Of a DNA stretch of 64,000 bases, positions 1 through 7,415 are shown one piece after another (the first letter of the stretch is position 1; the number at the start of each line of letters is the position of its first letter). Source of the stretch: Fimenecus sp964540535 (GTDB lineage Bacteria > Bacillota > Clostridia > Oscillospirales > Acutalibacteraceae). The position numbers and the translations under genes are program-made. The notes below the pieces were generated by a model. That model was not told where the DNA came from. It was given only the letters and a program-made list of their open reading frames with translations, and ran no database searches. Where the stretch lies: positions 1 to 64,000 of the forward strand of contig CAZIMO010000001.1 of the NCBI GenBank assembly GCA_964540535.1, in the 5' to 3' direction.

Positions 1-2
1 TG

Positions 3-119
3 CAGGAGCTTCTCGGACACGCTGATGTCAGTACCACAATGAACATCTACGCTCATGCTACAAGGGAAGCGAAGCGTACTTCCGCAATGCTACTGGATAA
101 GGTAGTCGGCGGAGACTAA
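3..119 (+). CDS. Tyrosine recombinase/integrase, C-terminal end (partial)
   Basis: The window opens inside this gene; only the last 38 codons and the stop are visible. They read LGHADVSTTMNIYAHAT, the hallmark end of the lambda-integrase catalytic domain: the His of LGH belongs to the HxxR/H active-site set and the Tyr of NIYAHAT is the nucleophile that links covalently to DNA. Tn916/phage-type integrases usually end shortly after this tyrosine, as here. The gene is therefore the terminal gene of an integrative element lying to the left, and the attachment site should be in the next few hundred bases. Whether the missing N-terminal part is intact cannot be seen. Confidence 0.85.
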   Translation, partial: QELLGHADVSTTMNIYAHATREAKRTSAMLLDKVVGGD

Positions 120-124
120 AAAAC

Positions 125-164
125 TTTCCCTTGTTTCGGCTCGTAAGGGCAAAAACAAGGGAAA
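125..164 (+). terminator. Hairpin downstream of integrase
   Basis: Perfect 12-bp inverted repeat: left arm 125-136 and right arm 153-164, 16-nt loop, beginning five bases after the integrase stop. The right arm ends in AAAA rather than a T-run, so on the plus strand it is an imperfect intrinsic terminator; it could also be a recombinase arm-type site. Confidence 0.5.
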
Positions 165-245
165 ATACATAAGGCTGGAACACAAAACAGACGAAACGCC
201 TTGAAAATACAGCGTTTTCAGAGGGCTTAATAGATAAACTGGAAT

Positions 246-680
246 TTATCGCTTGCAATTATCTGCTTTAAGCTTTTTATATAGCATTACAGTGACAGCA
301 ACCATAAGCAATGCCAATACATCAGAAGCCACTAATTGACCAATTGCCGCCGCAGGAACAGGCTCCAGCGGCCACGGCTCAATAAAAGATGACAACATTG
401 CTCTAAAAATCCAAACAACAGTCAGAAAAAGATAAAATACTATCACTTCTTTATTGAGAGAAAGGGCTTTTTTTCCTAAAATAATAAGCAAAAAACTCAA
501 TCCAAAAAGCAAAAGAGAAAAACAACAATTTGTATAATCTATTCCAACAATAAGGTTTTCGTATTGCATTGGCAAATAGTCATACCATTGAAACATCCAC
601 GGAACAAAAAAATGCCACAATCCTACCGCGGAACTCAATACTGTCGTCAAATAATATAAAAACTTTATTATTTTACTCAA
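246..680 (-). CDS. Small four-helix membrane protein, unknown function
   Basis: 144 residues with four hydrophobic helices at roughly 7-27, 50-68, 78-98 and 110-132, short loops and a basic C-terminus (LKADNCKR). The layout resembles DoxX-like or other small bacterial four-helix membrane proteins, but no diagnostic motif was recognised. The start is a TTG at 678-680 preceded by GGGAGG at 8-nt spacing; no better start lies in frame. A sigma-A-type promoter lies just upstream. It sits alone between the integrase end and prmA, so it may be cargo of the integrated element or the first chromosomal gene. Confidence 0.7.
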   Translation of the reverse strand: MSKIIKFLYYLTTVLSSAVGLWHFFVPWMFQWYDYLPMQYENLIVGIDYTNCCFSLLLFGLSFLLIILGKKALSLNKEVIVFYLFLTVVWIFRAMLSSFIEPWPLEPVPAAAIGQLVASDVLALLMVAVTVMLYKKLKADNCKR

Positions 681-716
681 TAGCTGTTCCTCCCCAAATC
701 TCGATTTATCAGTTTA

Positions 717-745
717 ATTATACAACATTTTGCGTTATTATACAA
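717..745 (-). promoter_or_regulatory. Sigma-A-type promoter for the 144-residue membrane protein
   Basis: On the minus strand TTGTAT (740-745) and TATAAT (717-722) are separated by exactly 17 nt, about 30 nt upstream of the Shine-Dalgarno sequence. Confidence 0.55.
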
Positions 746-814
746 TTTGAATATGAAGTTAAAATTGCTTGACTTTTTTAATTTAGGATATTCAATAAAA
801 ATCAGAAAATTACC

Positions 815-1738
815 TTATTTCTTTTTGCATACGAAGCAAAGCCATCCGCCATCTTCATTACGCTTTAAAATTTCAAATCCGTTCGATTCAAATGCGGCAG
901 TTACTTCGGATTCACGTGGTTCAATTATACCCGATGTGATAAATACACCGTCATCTTTTAAATAATCCCCCACCTGTGAAGAGAAAAGTATAATTATATC
1001 GGCAACGATATTTGCAACAATTACATCAAACTTACCGTCAACCTTATCAACCAAGTTGCCCTGCAATATTTTGTATTGCGGTTCTGTGAATCCGTTTACA
1101 ACACCGTTTTCTTTTGCCGTTTTAACTGCAAGCTTATCAATATCAACACCTGTAGCACTGCCTGCACCCATTAAAAGCGATGCAATTGACAGGATACCGC
1201 TTCCGCACCCGCAGTCAAGAACACTGTCACCATCTTTAACATATTTTTCAAGAGTTTCAAGGCAAAGACGGGTAGTATTGTGTCCGCCGCTTCCAAAAGC
1301 AAGACCGGGTTCTATACTCAATACTGCTCTATCTTCAGCATCATAATCATCAATCCAAAGTGGGCGAAGAAGCAATTTTTCTCCGATTTTCATGGGCTTG
1401 AAATACTGTTTCCAATTATTTTCCCAATCTTCATTTCGGCAAGCGTTATATTCGATTGTGTAAGGTATATTTTCGCTCTCATAACGCTCTTTAAGGAATG
1501 ACACAGCCTCTGCATAGTTCTCTTCGGGAGAAACATAGATATGCACACAGCCTTTAGTACGGTCTTTTGCGAGAAGCTCTTCGTCAATAAGGTCTATATT
1601 TGCGATTTCCCAAGCCTCTTGCTCAAGTGTGCGGTAATCTTCAATATAAATTCCGTACGGAACTGCCATACTTGCAATATCGGCACAGCGGTCAATATTT
1701 TCAGCATCTACTATGATTTTAATTTCGGTCCAATCCAT
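815..1738 (-). CDS. prmA: Ribosomal protein L11 methyltransferase
   Basis: 307 residues, the usual PrmA length. PrmA trimethylates ribosomal protein L11 in the cytoplasm using S-adenosylmethionine. Visible features: an N-terminal substrate-recognition domain (1-110), the linker region NWKQYFKP, the conserved LEPGLAFGSGGHNTTRLCLE segment near 145-160, the SAM-binding motif VLDCGCGSGILSIA (about 174-187) and the post-motif VANIVADIII (about 240). The start ATG has an AAAGGAA ribosome site. It lies downstream of rplS but is separated from it by a strong terminator, so it is probably transcribed separately or by read-through. Confidence 0.95.
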   Translation of the reverse strand: MDWTEIKIIVDAENIDRCADIASMAVPYGIYIEDYRTLEQEAWEIANIDLIDEELLAKDRTKGCVHIYVSPEENYAEAVSFLKERYESENIPYTIEYNACRNEDWENNWKQYFKPMKIGEKLLLRPLWIDDYDAEDRAVLSIEPGLAFGSGGHNTTRLCLETLEKYVKDGDSVLDCGCGSGILSIASLLMGAGSATGVDIDKLAVKTAKENGVVNGFTEPQYKILQGNLVDKVDGKFDVIVANIVADIIILFSSQVGDYLKDDGVFITSGIIEPRESEVTAAFESNGFEILKRNEDGGWLCFVCKKK

Positions 1739-1766
1739 ATTAAAATTCCTTTCTATATTAAAACAA

Positions 1767-1790
1767 AAAGCAGAGATTTCTCTCTGCTTT
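1767..1790 (-). terminator. Intrinsic terminator after rplS
   Basis: Minus-strand hairpin AAAGCAGAGA / TCTCTGCTTT with a GAAA tetraloop, followed by a T-rich tail, starting 17 nt after the rplS stop. Confidence 0.85.
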
Positions 1791-1807
1791 GTCTGTTCGG
1801 TTTAGTG

Positions 1808-2149
1808 TTAGATCTGCTCTTTAACTTTAGCAGCCTTACCGACTCTGTCACGAAGATAATAAAGCTTACTTCTGCGAACACGGCCACGTCTGATAGTTTC
1901 AACCTTTGCAACATTAGGTGAGTTTACGGGGAATACTCTTTCAACACCTACACCGTATGATACACGGCGAACTGTGAATGTCTCTGAAACACCGCTGCCC
2001 TTGCGAGCAATAATTGTGCCTTCAAAAACCTGAATTCTTTCTCTCTCACCCTCACGAATCTTAACGTGAACCTTTACTACGTCACCGACTCTGATTGCGG
2101 GATTGGTTTCTTTAACCATACCCTCTGTCATCAATTTTAATGCGTCCAT
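1808..2149 (-). CDS. rplS: 50S ribosomal protein L19
   Basis: 113 residues from the ATG at 2147-2149 (MDALKLMTEG), the normal L19 length. The reading frame extends further upstream, but this ATG has GGAGG at 6-nt spacing and matches the family start. Family signatures include RVGDVVKVHVKIREGERERIQVFEGTII in pieces and RRGRVRRSKLYYLRDRVGKAA at the C-terminus. L19 lies at the 30S-50S interface. The gene has its own promoter, a structured leader and its own terminator, so it looks monocistronic and probably autoregulated, as known for L19 leaders in Firmicutes. Confidence 0.97.
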   Translation of the reverse strand: MDALKLMTEGMVKETNPAIRVGDVVKVHVKIREGERERIQVFEGTIIARKGSGVSETFTVRRVSYGVGVERVFPVNSPNVAKVETIRRGRVRRSKLYYLRDRVGKAAKVKEQI

Positions 2150-2247
2150 AACTAACCTCCGATAAAAATTTTTCAAGTGTTCGTACCAAAGCTTAGCAGA
2201 GGACCACCCGAGATAATAGTTATTTCATTGCGTACTACCGCAAATGC
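2150..2247 (-). ncRNA. Structured 5' leader of rplS (possible L19 leader)
   Basis: About 98 nt lie between the predicted start of transcription and the rplS ATG. The 5' part forms a hairpin in which CATTTGCG pairs with CGCAATG around a GTAGTA loop, followed by a G-rich segment and the Shine-Dalgarno. Firmicute rplS genes often carry an L19 protein-binding leader (Rfam L19_leader). I infer this from position and foldability; I have not matched the covariance model. Confidence 0.4.
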
Positions 2248-2253
2248 TAAAAT

Positions 2254-2282
2254 ATAATATCATAAGTCAAGACAAAATGCAA
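2254..2282 (-). promoter_or_regulatory. Promoter of rplS
   Basis: Minus strand TTGCAT (2277-2282) and TATTAT (2254-2259) with a 17-nt spacer, in a very AT-rich context upstream of the leader. A second overlapping -35-like TTGACT is present, so the exact hexamers are uncertain. Confidence 0.45.
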
Positions 2283-2296
2283 GCAATTTTTTGAAA

Positions 2297-2533
2297 TTAA
2301 AGCAAAATTTTTATATTATCGCCCTTTTGAGTTTTTATATTTACTATTTCAAGGTCTTTATATTTACCTGCGGATTTTATTAGGGGCTTAATTTGTCTGT
2401 ATTTGATTTTAGCAAAAATCGTATGCTTGCTTATTAAAAAAAACTTTAACAAGGCAAATGAAAATCTGTTTAGCAACAACCAATTGGGAACTTCTATAAT
2501 TATATCAACTTTTTTAGGATAAATTATTTTCAT
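2297..2533 (-). CDS. Small protein coupled to XRE regulator, unknown function
   Basis: 78 residues. It begins with a beta-like stretch ending in EVPNWLLLNR, followed by a hydrophobic segment (about 23-35), a basic middle and a C-terminus EIVNIKTQKGDNIKILL. The last 20 residues closely resemble the end of the adjacent regulator (FVNVKTQNNDIVRVLVEK), so the two share a C-terminal module. Its ATG overlaps the stop of the XRE gene (ATGA), implying translational coupling. Similar short proteins next to HTH genes are common in Clostridia; their function is not known to me. It may modulate the regulator or act at the membrane. Confidence 0.65.
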   Translation of the reverse strand: MKIIYPKKVDIIIEVPNWLLLNRFSFALLKFFLISKHTIFAKIKYRQIKPLIKSAGKYKDLEIVNIKTQKGDNIKILL

Positions 2534-3027
2534 TTTTCTACCAGCACACGAACAATATCATTGTTTTGAGTTTTCACATTGACAAATTCGCCCAACATTC
2601 CGCTTTCTACCATTGAGAATATTGATTCAAAATCAACGCCGCTTAAATCCACACCGGAAACAACAGATGAAATATTTTTGCCGACATTTGCAATTTCCTT
2701 TACAACGGGATAAGGCAATGTCACCTTAACCTCATCGCCGTGAACAGTTTCCACATAAACACGGAGAAAAAGTTCATTTTCGTTTATCTTTTCAGTTTTT
2801 TCAAGCTTAACATTTGACTTAACTTCATCATTTTTAAAAATTTCATCTACGGTTATACCGTAAAGCGTTGCAATATTGGGCAAAGTCATAATATCGGGGC
2901 AAGCGATATCATTTTCCCACTTTGAAACCGCCTGTGCAGAAACTCCGAGCTTTTCAGCGACATAGTCCTGCGTAAAGCCCGATTGCTTTCTTAAATCATA
3001 AAGCTTCTTGCCAATTGTTTTTTCCAT
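2530..3027 (-). CDS. XRE-family transcriptional regulator
   Basis: 165 residues. Residues 7-62 form a classic Cro/CI helix-turn-helix (LRKQSGFTQDYVAEKLGVSAQAVSKWEN), followed by ITVDEIF, typical of small clostridial repressors. Residues 75-165 form a beta-rich domain containing a DLSGVDFESIFSMVESGMLGEFV segment. The start ATG has AAGGAG upstream. It is the first gene of a two-gene unit with the 78-residue protein. A promoter and an imperfect palindrome directly upstream suggest autoregulation. The regulon is unknown. Confidence 0.85.
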   Translation of the reverse strand: MEKTIGKKLYDLRKQSGFTQDYVAEKLGVSAQAVSKWENDIACPDIMTLPNIATLYGITVDEIFKNDEVKSNVKLEKTEKINENELFLRVYVETVHGDEVKVTLPYPVVKEIANVGKNISSVVSGVDLSGVDFESIFSMVESGMLGEFVNVKTQNNDIVRVLVEK

Positions 3028-3051
3028 TTAAAATCACTCCTTTGAATTTTT

Positions 3052-3098
3052 GTAACCGATTACACTTGAATTGTACGGTTAAAAATTCAAAAAGTAAA
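3052..3098 (-). promoter_or_regulatory. Promoter and candidate operator of XRE gene
   Basis: Minus strand TTTACT (3093-3098) and TACAAT (3070-3075) with a 17-nt spacer. Just downstream lies the imperfect palindrome GTAACCGATTAC (3052-3063), a plausible site for the encoded XRE repressor. This is inference from position only. Confidence 0.4.
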
Positions 3099-3122
3099 TG
3101 TAACAACAGTTGATTTTGATTA

Positions 3123-3141
3123 ACTCAACCGTTGGTTGAGT
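3123..3141. terminator. Perfect hairpin downstream of ligA
   Basis: ACTCAACC / GGTTGAGT, an 8-bp perfect stem with a 3-nt loop, four bases past the ligA stop. No strong T-run follows on the minus strand, so it may be a weak terminator or an operator belonging to the neighbouring XRE promoter. Confidence 0.4.
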
Positions 3142-3144
3142 AAT

Positions 3145-5127
3145 TTATTTAATCATTTCTGCAAATTGTTCTTCATTTATTACGGCAATACCCAAATCGA
3201 CAGCTTTTTGAAGCTTTGAGCCTGCCGACTCACCTGCCAAAACATAAGTTGTTTTCTTTGAAACAGATGACGCCGCTTTTCCGCCGAAAGCTTCAATAAT
3301 TTCCCGCGCTTCTTTTCTTCCGTAAGTTGACAGCGTGCCTGTGAGTACAAAGGTCATACCTTCAAAACGCTTATCTTTTATTTCACGCTTACTTTCAGTA
3401 TTTATACCGAATTTTTTTAATTCTTCAATCATTTGCTTTGTCTGTTCAAGTGAGAAAAAATCAACAACTGAATCTGCCATTATTTCGCCGAATCCATCTA
3501 TAGCAAGAATGTCATCTTTAGAAGCATTCATTACATTATCAAGTGTCTGAAATTTATCGGCAAGAAGCTTTGAAGCCTTTTGACCGATATGGCGAATACC
3601 GAATGCAAAAATCAACTTTGACAAATCATTCTGTTTCGATTTTTCAACTGCATTTCTCATATTATCAGCACTCTTCTTGCCCATACCTTCAAGCCCTTCG
3701 ATTTTTTCATAATCAATACGGTACAAATCAGAAATCTTGCCGATTAAGCCTTTATTAAGCAGTGTTTCAAGCACAGCATCGCCAAGTCCCTCAATATCCA
3801 TAGCGTCACGAGAGCAGAAGTGTATAAGCACACGCAAAAGCTGTGCCGGACAATCAGGATTATCACAGCGAATTGCCGCTTCGCCCTCTTCACGATGCAC
3901 GGGAGAATTGCACGAAGGGCAAAATTTCGGCATTTTATATGGCTCTGTATCATTTTCGTGCTGAACTACCGACATCACTTCGGGAATAATATCGCCTGCT
4001 TTGCGGATAATTACAGTATCGCCTATTCTTATACCTTTTTCTTTTATGAAATCTTCATTGTGAAGAGTGGCACGGCTTACAGTTGAACCTGCTACTAATA
4101 CGGGTTCAAAAACTGCTGTGGGGGTAAGCACACCTGTTCTGCCAACATTGATTTCAATATCTATAAGCTTTGTTTCTTTTTCTTCCGGCGGATATTTATA
4201 AGCCAATGCCCATTTAGGAAATTTTGCGGTACTGCCTATTGCATCACGCTGGGCAAAGCTATCGACCTTAATAACTGCACCGTCAATATCAAATGGCAAT
4301 GTATATCTTATACCGCCGATACGCTGAATTTCACCAAGAACATCGGTAATATTATTAAACTTATTAAAGAACGGTATGGTCTTAAAGCCTAACCCTTTAA
4401 GAAATTCAAGAGATTGATAATGCCCTGTGATTTCTGCACCGTCAATTTGCTGAATATTGAAAACGAAAATATCAAGTTTGCGTTCAGCTGTAATTTTAGG
4501 ATTTTTCTGACGCAGACTTCCTGCGGCGGCATTGCGTGGGTTTTTAAAAGGCTTTTCGCCTTTAAGCTCTTGCTTTTCTACAATCTCATAAAATGAATGG
4601 CGAGGCATATAAACCTCTCCACGAACTTCAATAAAAGGAATATCTGTTTTAAGTCTTAAAGGAATTGATTTTACTGTACGCAGATTTGCAGTAATATCTT
4701 CGCCCTGCACACCGTCGCCTCTTGTAGAACCACGGGTAAAAACTCCGTTTATATATTCAAGAGATACAGAAAGTCCGTCAATTTTAGGTTCAACAACAAA
4801 ATCTATATCGTTAAAGCTTTCATGAACACGGCGCTCAAAATCTAACACCTCACCGTGACTGAAAGCGTCTTGCAGACTTTCCATTTTAACTGTGTGGATA
4901 ACCTCACTGAACTGACCGTCAGCCTGACCTCCGACGCGGTGTGTCGGTGAATCGGGAGTTAAAAGCTCGGGATATTCTTTTTCAATTGAGTCAAGCTCAC
5001 GCATAAGCATATCATACTCATAATCCTCAATATCGTTTTCGTTTTCAACATAATAACGGTAGATATGATGATTAAGCTCTTTTCGCAATTGCTCAGCACG
5101 GTTTTTTTTCTCTTCAAAATTACTCAT
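3145..5127 (-). CDS. ligA: NAD-dependent DNA ligase
   Basis: 660 residues, full length for LigA, which seals nicks in replication and repair using NAD+. Domain Ia at the N-terminus (HHIYRYYVEN, YEYDMLMREL); adenylation domain with the lysine nucleophile K115 in VEPKIDGLS; OB fold; zinc finger with four cysteines (CPSC...CDNPDC, about 405-430); helix-hairpin-helix repeats (GLEGMGKKSADN, GIRHIGQKAS, IDGFGEIMADS); C-terminal BRCT domain from about 585 (FVLTGTLSTYGRKEA). It starts at MSNFEEKK and appears monocistronic. Confidence 0.98.
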   Translation of the reverse strand: MSNFEEKKNRAEQLRKELNHHIYRYYVENENDIEDYEYDMLMRELDSIEKEYPELLTPDSPTHRVGGQADGQFSEVIHTVKMESLQDAFSHGEVLDFERRVHESFNDIDFVVEPKIDGLSVSLEYINGVFTRGSTRGDGVQGEDITANLRTVKSIPLRLKTDIPFIEVRGEVYMPRHSFYEIVEKQELKGEKPFKNPRNAAAGSLRQKNPKITAERKLDIFVFNIQQIDGAEITGHYQSLEFLKGLGFKTIPFFNKFNNITDVLGEIQRIGGIRYTLPFDIDGAVIKVDSFAQRDAIGSTAKFPKWALAYKYPPEEKETKLIDIEINVGRTGVLTPTAVFEPVLVAGSTVSRATLHNEDFIKEKGIRIGDTVIIRKAGDIIPEVMSVVQHENDTEPYKMPKFCPSCNSPVHREEGEAAIRCDNPDCPAQLLRVLIHFCSRDAMDIEGLGDAVLETLLNKGLIGKISDLYRIDYEKIEGLEGMGKKSADNMRNAVEKSKQNDLSKLIFAFGIRHIGQKASKLLADKFQTLDNVMNASKDDILAIDGFGEIMADSVVDFFSLEQTKQMIEELKKFGINTESKREIKDKRFEGMTFVLTGTLSTYGRKEAREIIEAFGGKAASSVSKKTTYVLAGESAGSKLQKAVDLGIAVINEEQFAEMIK

Positions 5128-5224
5128 TATATTTCACCTGTATAGGAAATTTTTCAAATTTATAAATAGCATTTCCCGCTTTTAAAACAATATATTCAGG
5201 GTACAATAATTCAAGGTGATTGGA

Positions 5225-5626
5225 TTGAAAAATGCAGAAAAATACTTATTGTTGTTCTTTTTCGGCGGTGTAGTGTACGGACTTATAGAAGTTTCTTTTC
5301 GCGGATACACTCACTGGTCTATGATAATTACGGGTGGCTCGGCAGTTCTTTCGCTTTATATTATAAACGAAGCTATAAAAACCTCGATTTTTATAAAAGC
5401 AATTATGGGAACTGCCGTTATAACCGCCCTTGAATTTACCGTAGGTATAACGGTAAACAAAGTTTTTAATATGGGAGTTTGGGATTATACAGATCTCCCT
5501 GTTAATTTTATGGGGCAAATTTCTCTAGTTTTCAGCCTTTGCTGGTATGTATTATCAATTGTCTCATTTATACTGTTTGATATTCTAAAAAAAGTTATGC
5601 ATTTGCAGAAACACGATATATCTTAA
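5225..5626 (+). CDS. CmpB-like (putative ABC-transporter type IV) membrane protein
   Basis: About 133 residues with four transmembrane helices. The motifs GGVVYGLIEVSFRGYTHWSM, FTVGITVNKVFNMGVWDYTDLP and NFMGQISLVFS match the pattern I associate with the CmpB/type IV ABC-transporter family (Pfam ABC_trans_CmpB), whose biochemical role is poorly defined. A GTG at 5216 is in frame, but AAGGTGA (5213-5219) fits better as the ribosome site for the TTG at 5225, giving MKNAEKYLL. Its 3' end overlaps the convergent GH27 gene by 32 bp. It is divergent from ligA. Confidence 0.7.
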   Translation: MKNAEKYLLLFFFGGVVYGLIEVSFRGYTHWSMIITGGSAVLSLYIINEAIKTSIFIKAIMGTAVITALEFTVGITVNKVFNMGVWDYTDLPVNFMGQISLVFSLCWYVLSIVSFILFDILKKVMHLQKHDIS

Positions 5627-7322
5627 CTGCGTGAGATGCCACAGAAGCAGTGATATTATTAACAACTGTTTCATCGGTATTATCCCAAAGCTCACGGATT
5701 GTGTAGCTTTCTGCCTTTGGCAATGTAACTGACACAACATTGTGAATATCCTTAAGCGATACGCTCATTTTTGCCGCTGCAGGCCCTTTATTAAAGAAGC
5801 AAACTGCAAGCTCGTTATTTTCAAGAGGCTTTACAAGAATATCTGCAAAACCGTTTGTCTTTATTCTTTCGCACTGAATACCGAGCCTATCTTGATTAAC
5901 AGCAATAACATCTTTATTTGTAAGAATACCGAGAATTTTATTATCCTTATCAACTGTTCCGTCATCTTTTATAAAACTGCGTATATCATTACCGAGAATA
6001 AGAGGAGCCGCCATCATAGCCCACAAAGTGAAGTGTGCTTTGTTTTCATCGTAGGTAAGATTTCCGTTGCCTACTTCAAGCATATCGGGATCGTTAAAAG
6101 CACCTGGCTGTGCATATTTATTAAGTCTTACATTGACCTCATAAATGCCGACGATTGAAGCCCAATTTGCTTGAATATCAGGGGTGGTTCTCCAGATATT
6201 ACCTGCTTTTCCGCCCCATTTCCAAGGCTTATTCCAACCCCATTCGCAGATTGAATAAAGAATGGGCTTTTCTTCGCAATTATTCTTTTCAGCGTAATTT
6301 TTTGTTGCGAGAACAAGCTCTTTGCCCATTTTTTCATACTGCATTGCCGCACTGTCCATAGCTGAACCAACAGGATTTGCAATTGAAATTGTGTTAACAC
6401 CTTTATTAAGATTTACTTTTATTTGGCGTCTTCCCTCACGGGTAAAAGCTTTTTGCTCTGAAATCAAGAAATCGTACTTATCGGTTCCGTTTACCGTGAT
6501 AACACAGAACTGACCGTCACAGGTATTTTTACGCATTACGATTGTGAGAACATATTCGCCGTCTTCTGCAACCTCAACATTATTGAATTCAATAGCACCC
6601 AGACCGCTGCAAAGTCCTTTTACATAGCTTTCGCCGTTCTTCTCTTCAATAACCCTTGCTTCGCCTGACAAAACGGCGTCTTTTGCTTTAAAAACAAGTT
6701 CGCCGTCAATACCCTCTCCGCCAACAGAAATGCTGTCAATATAAGGAGCTTCAGTGGGTATCAGCACATGGTGGCAATAATCGTATTTAAAATACTCAAC
6801 GCCCCACTCGGCAAAGGTTTCTGCATCAATACGCTCATTATAAAGCGACGCAGGCAAATCTTCGCAGGTAAGTGTACCGTTTGAAGAATAAATACCGAGT
6901 TTAAGTCCTAAATCATTAACCTGCTCAACAAGCCATTTAATACCATGGGGAAAGGTTGTTAAATCTCCCTGCATTTTACCGTTTTCGTCACGCATTGATG
7001 ACTGCCAGCAATCGTCAAGATTAACATAAACATAGCCTGCATCAGCCAATCCGCTTTCTTTCATAGCCCTTGCAATACTGAGAATTACATTTTCGTCAAT
7101 TTTGTTTCTGAAAAGATTCCAGCTTGACCAGCCCATAGGCGGTGTAAGTGCAGCTCCGTTATTATACATTTCATCCTTTGTATAGTGAATTTTTCTCTTA
7201 GCAAGTACCTTTTTCACTTCACAACGCGGACAAACATCGTTCTTTTTGAAAAGCATCAAACTGCTGCCCACTGCCACACCTGCGGCAGCAAGTCCCGATA
7301 AAACTGCTAAACCTTTTTTCAT
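5595..7322 (-). CDS. GH27 alpha-galactosidase with internal accessory domain
   Basis: 575 residues. GH27 alpha-galactosidases release terminal alpha-galactose. Seen: an N-terminal membrane anchor (3-25) and a CPRC motif at 31-34; the family opening LTPPMGWSSWN (59-69); YVNLDDCWQ (about 99-107); FKYDYC with the probable nucleophile D181; NDPDMLEVGN with the probable acid/base near 411-413. Between about 186 and 330 the barrel is interrupted by roughly 140 residues of beta-rich sequence resembling a carbohydrate-binding module (GEYVLTIVMRKN...GVNTISIANPVGSAMDS). A C-terminal beta domain follows. GAGGTAA precedes the ATG. The anchor suggests display at the cell surface. Confidence 0.92.
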   Translation of the reverse strand: MKKGLAVLSGLAAAGVAVGSSLMLFKKNDVCPRCEVKKVLAKRKIHYTKDEMYNNGAALTPPMGWSSWNLFRNKIDENVILSIARAMKESGLADAGYVYVNLDDCWQSSMRDENGKMQGDLTTFPHGIKWLVEQVNDLGLKLGIYSSNGTLTCEDLPASLYNERIDAETFAEWGVEYFKYDYCHHVLIPTEAPYIDSISVGGEGIDGELVFKAKDAVLSGEARVIEEKNGESYVKGLCSGLGAIEFNNVEVAEDGEYVLTIVMRKNTCDGQFCVITVNGTDKYDFLISEQKAFTREGRRQIKVNLNKGVNTISIANPVGSAMDSAAMQYEKMGKELVLATKNYAEKNNCEEKPILYSICEWGWNKPWKWGGKAGNIWRTTPDIQANWASIVGIYEVNVRLNKYAQPGAFNDPDMLEVGNGNLTYDENKAHFTLWAMMAAPLILGNDIRSFIKDDGTVDKDNKILGILTNKDVIAVNQDRLGIQCERIKTNGFADILVKPLENNELAVCFFNKGPAAAKMSVSLKDIHNVVSVTLPKAESYTIRELWDNTDETVVNNITASVASHAVKIYRVSANA

Positions 7323-7345
7323 ATAATTACCTCATAAAAATAAAA

Positions 7346-7381
7346 ACAGATCAGACGGTGTTTTAGCATCATCTGACCTGT
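7346..7381 (-). terminator. Terminator of the cmk-plsC-ispH/rpsA operon
   Basis: Minus-strand stem ACAGGTCAGA / TCTGATCTGT (one G-T pair) followed by TTTTTATTTTT, 34 nt after the ispH-rpsA stop. Confidence 0.75.
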
Positions 7382-7415
7382 AGTATTTACTGTTACGGCC
7401 TAAATGCCGATTTAA

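Noticed and set aside
58..258. 66-codon minus-strand frame over the integrase end
   Set aside because: It is antisense to the integrase coding end and the hairpin, and resembles no protein.
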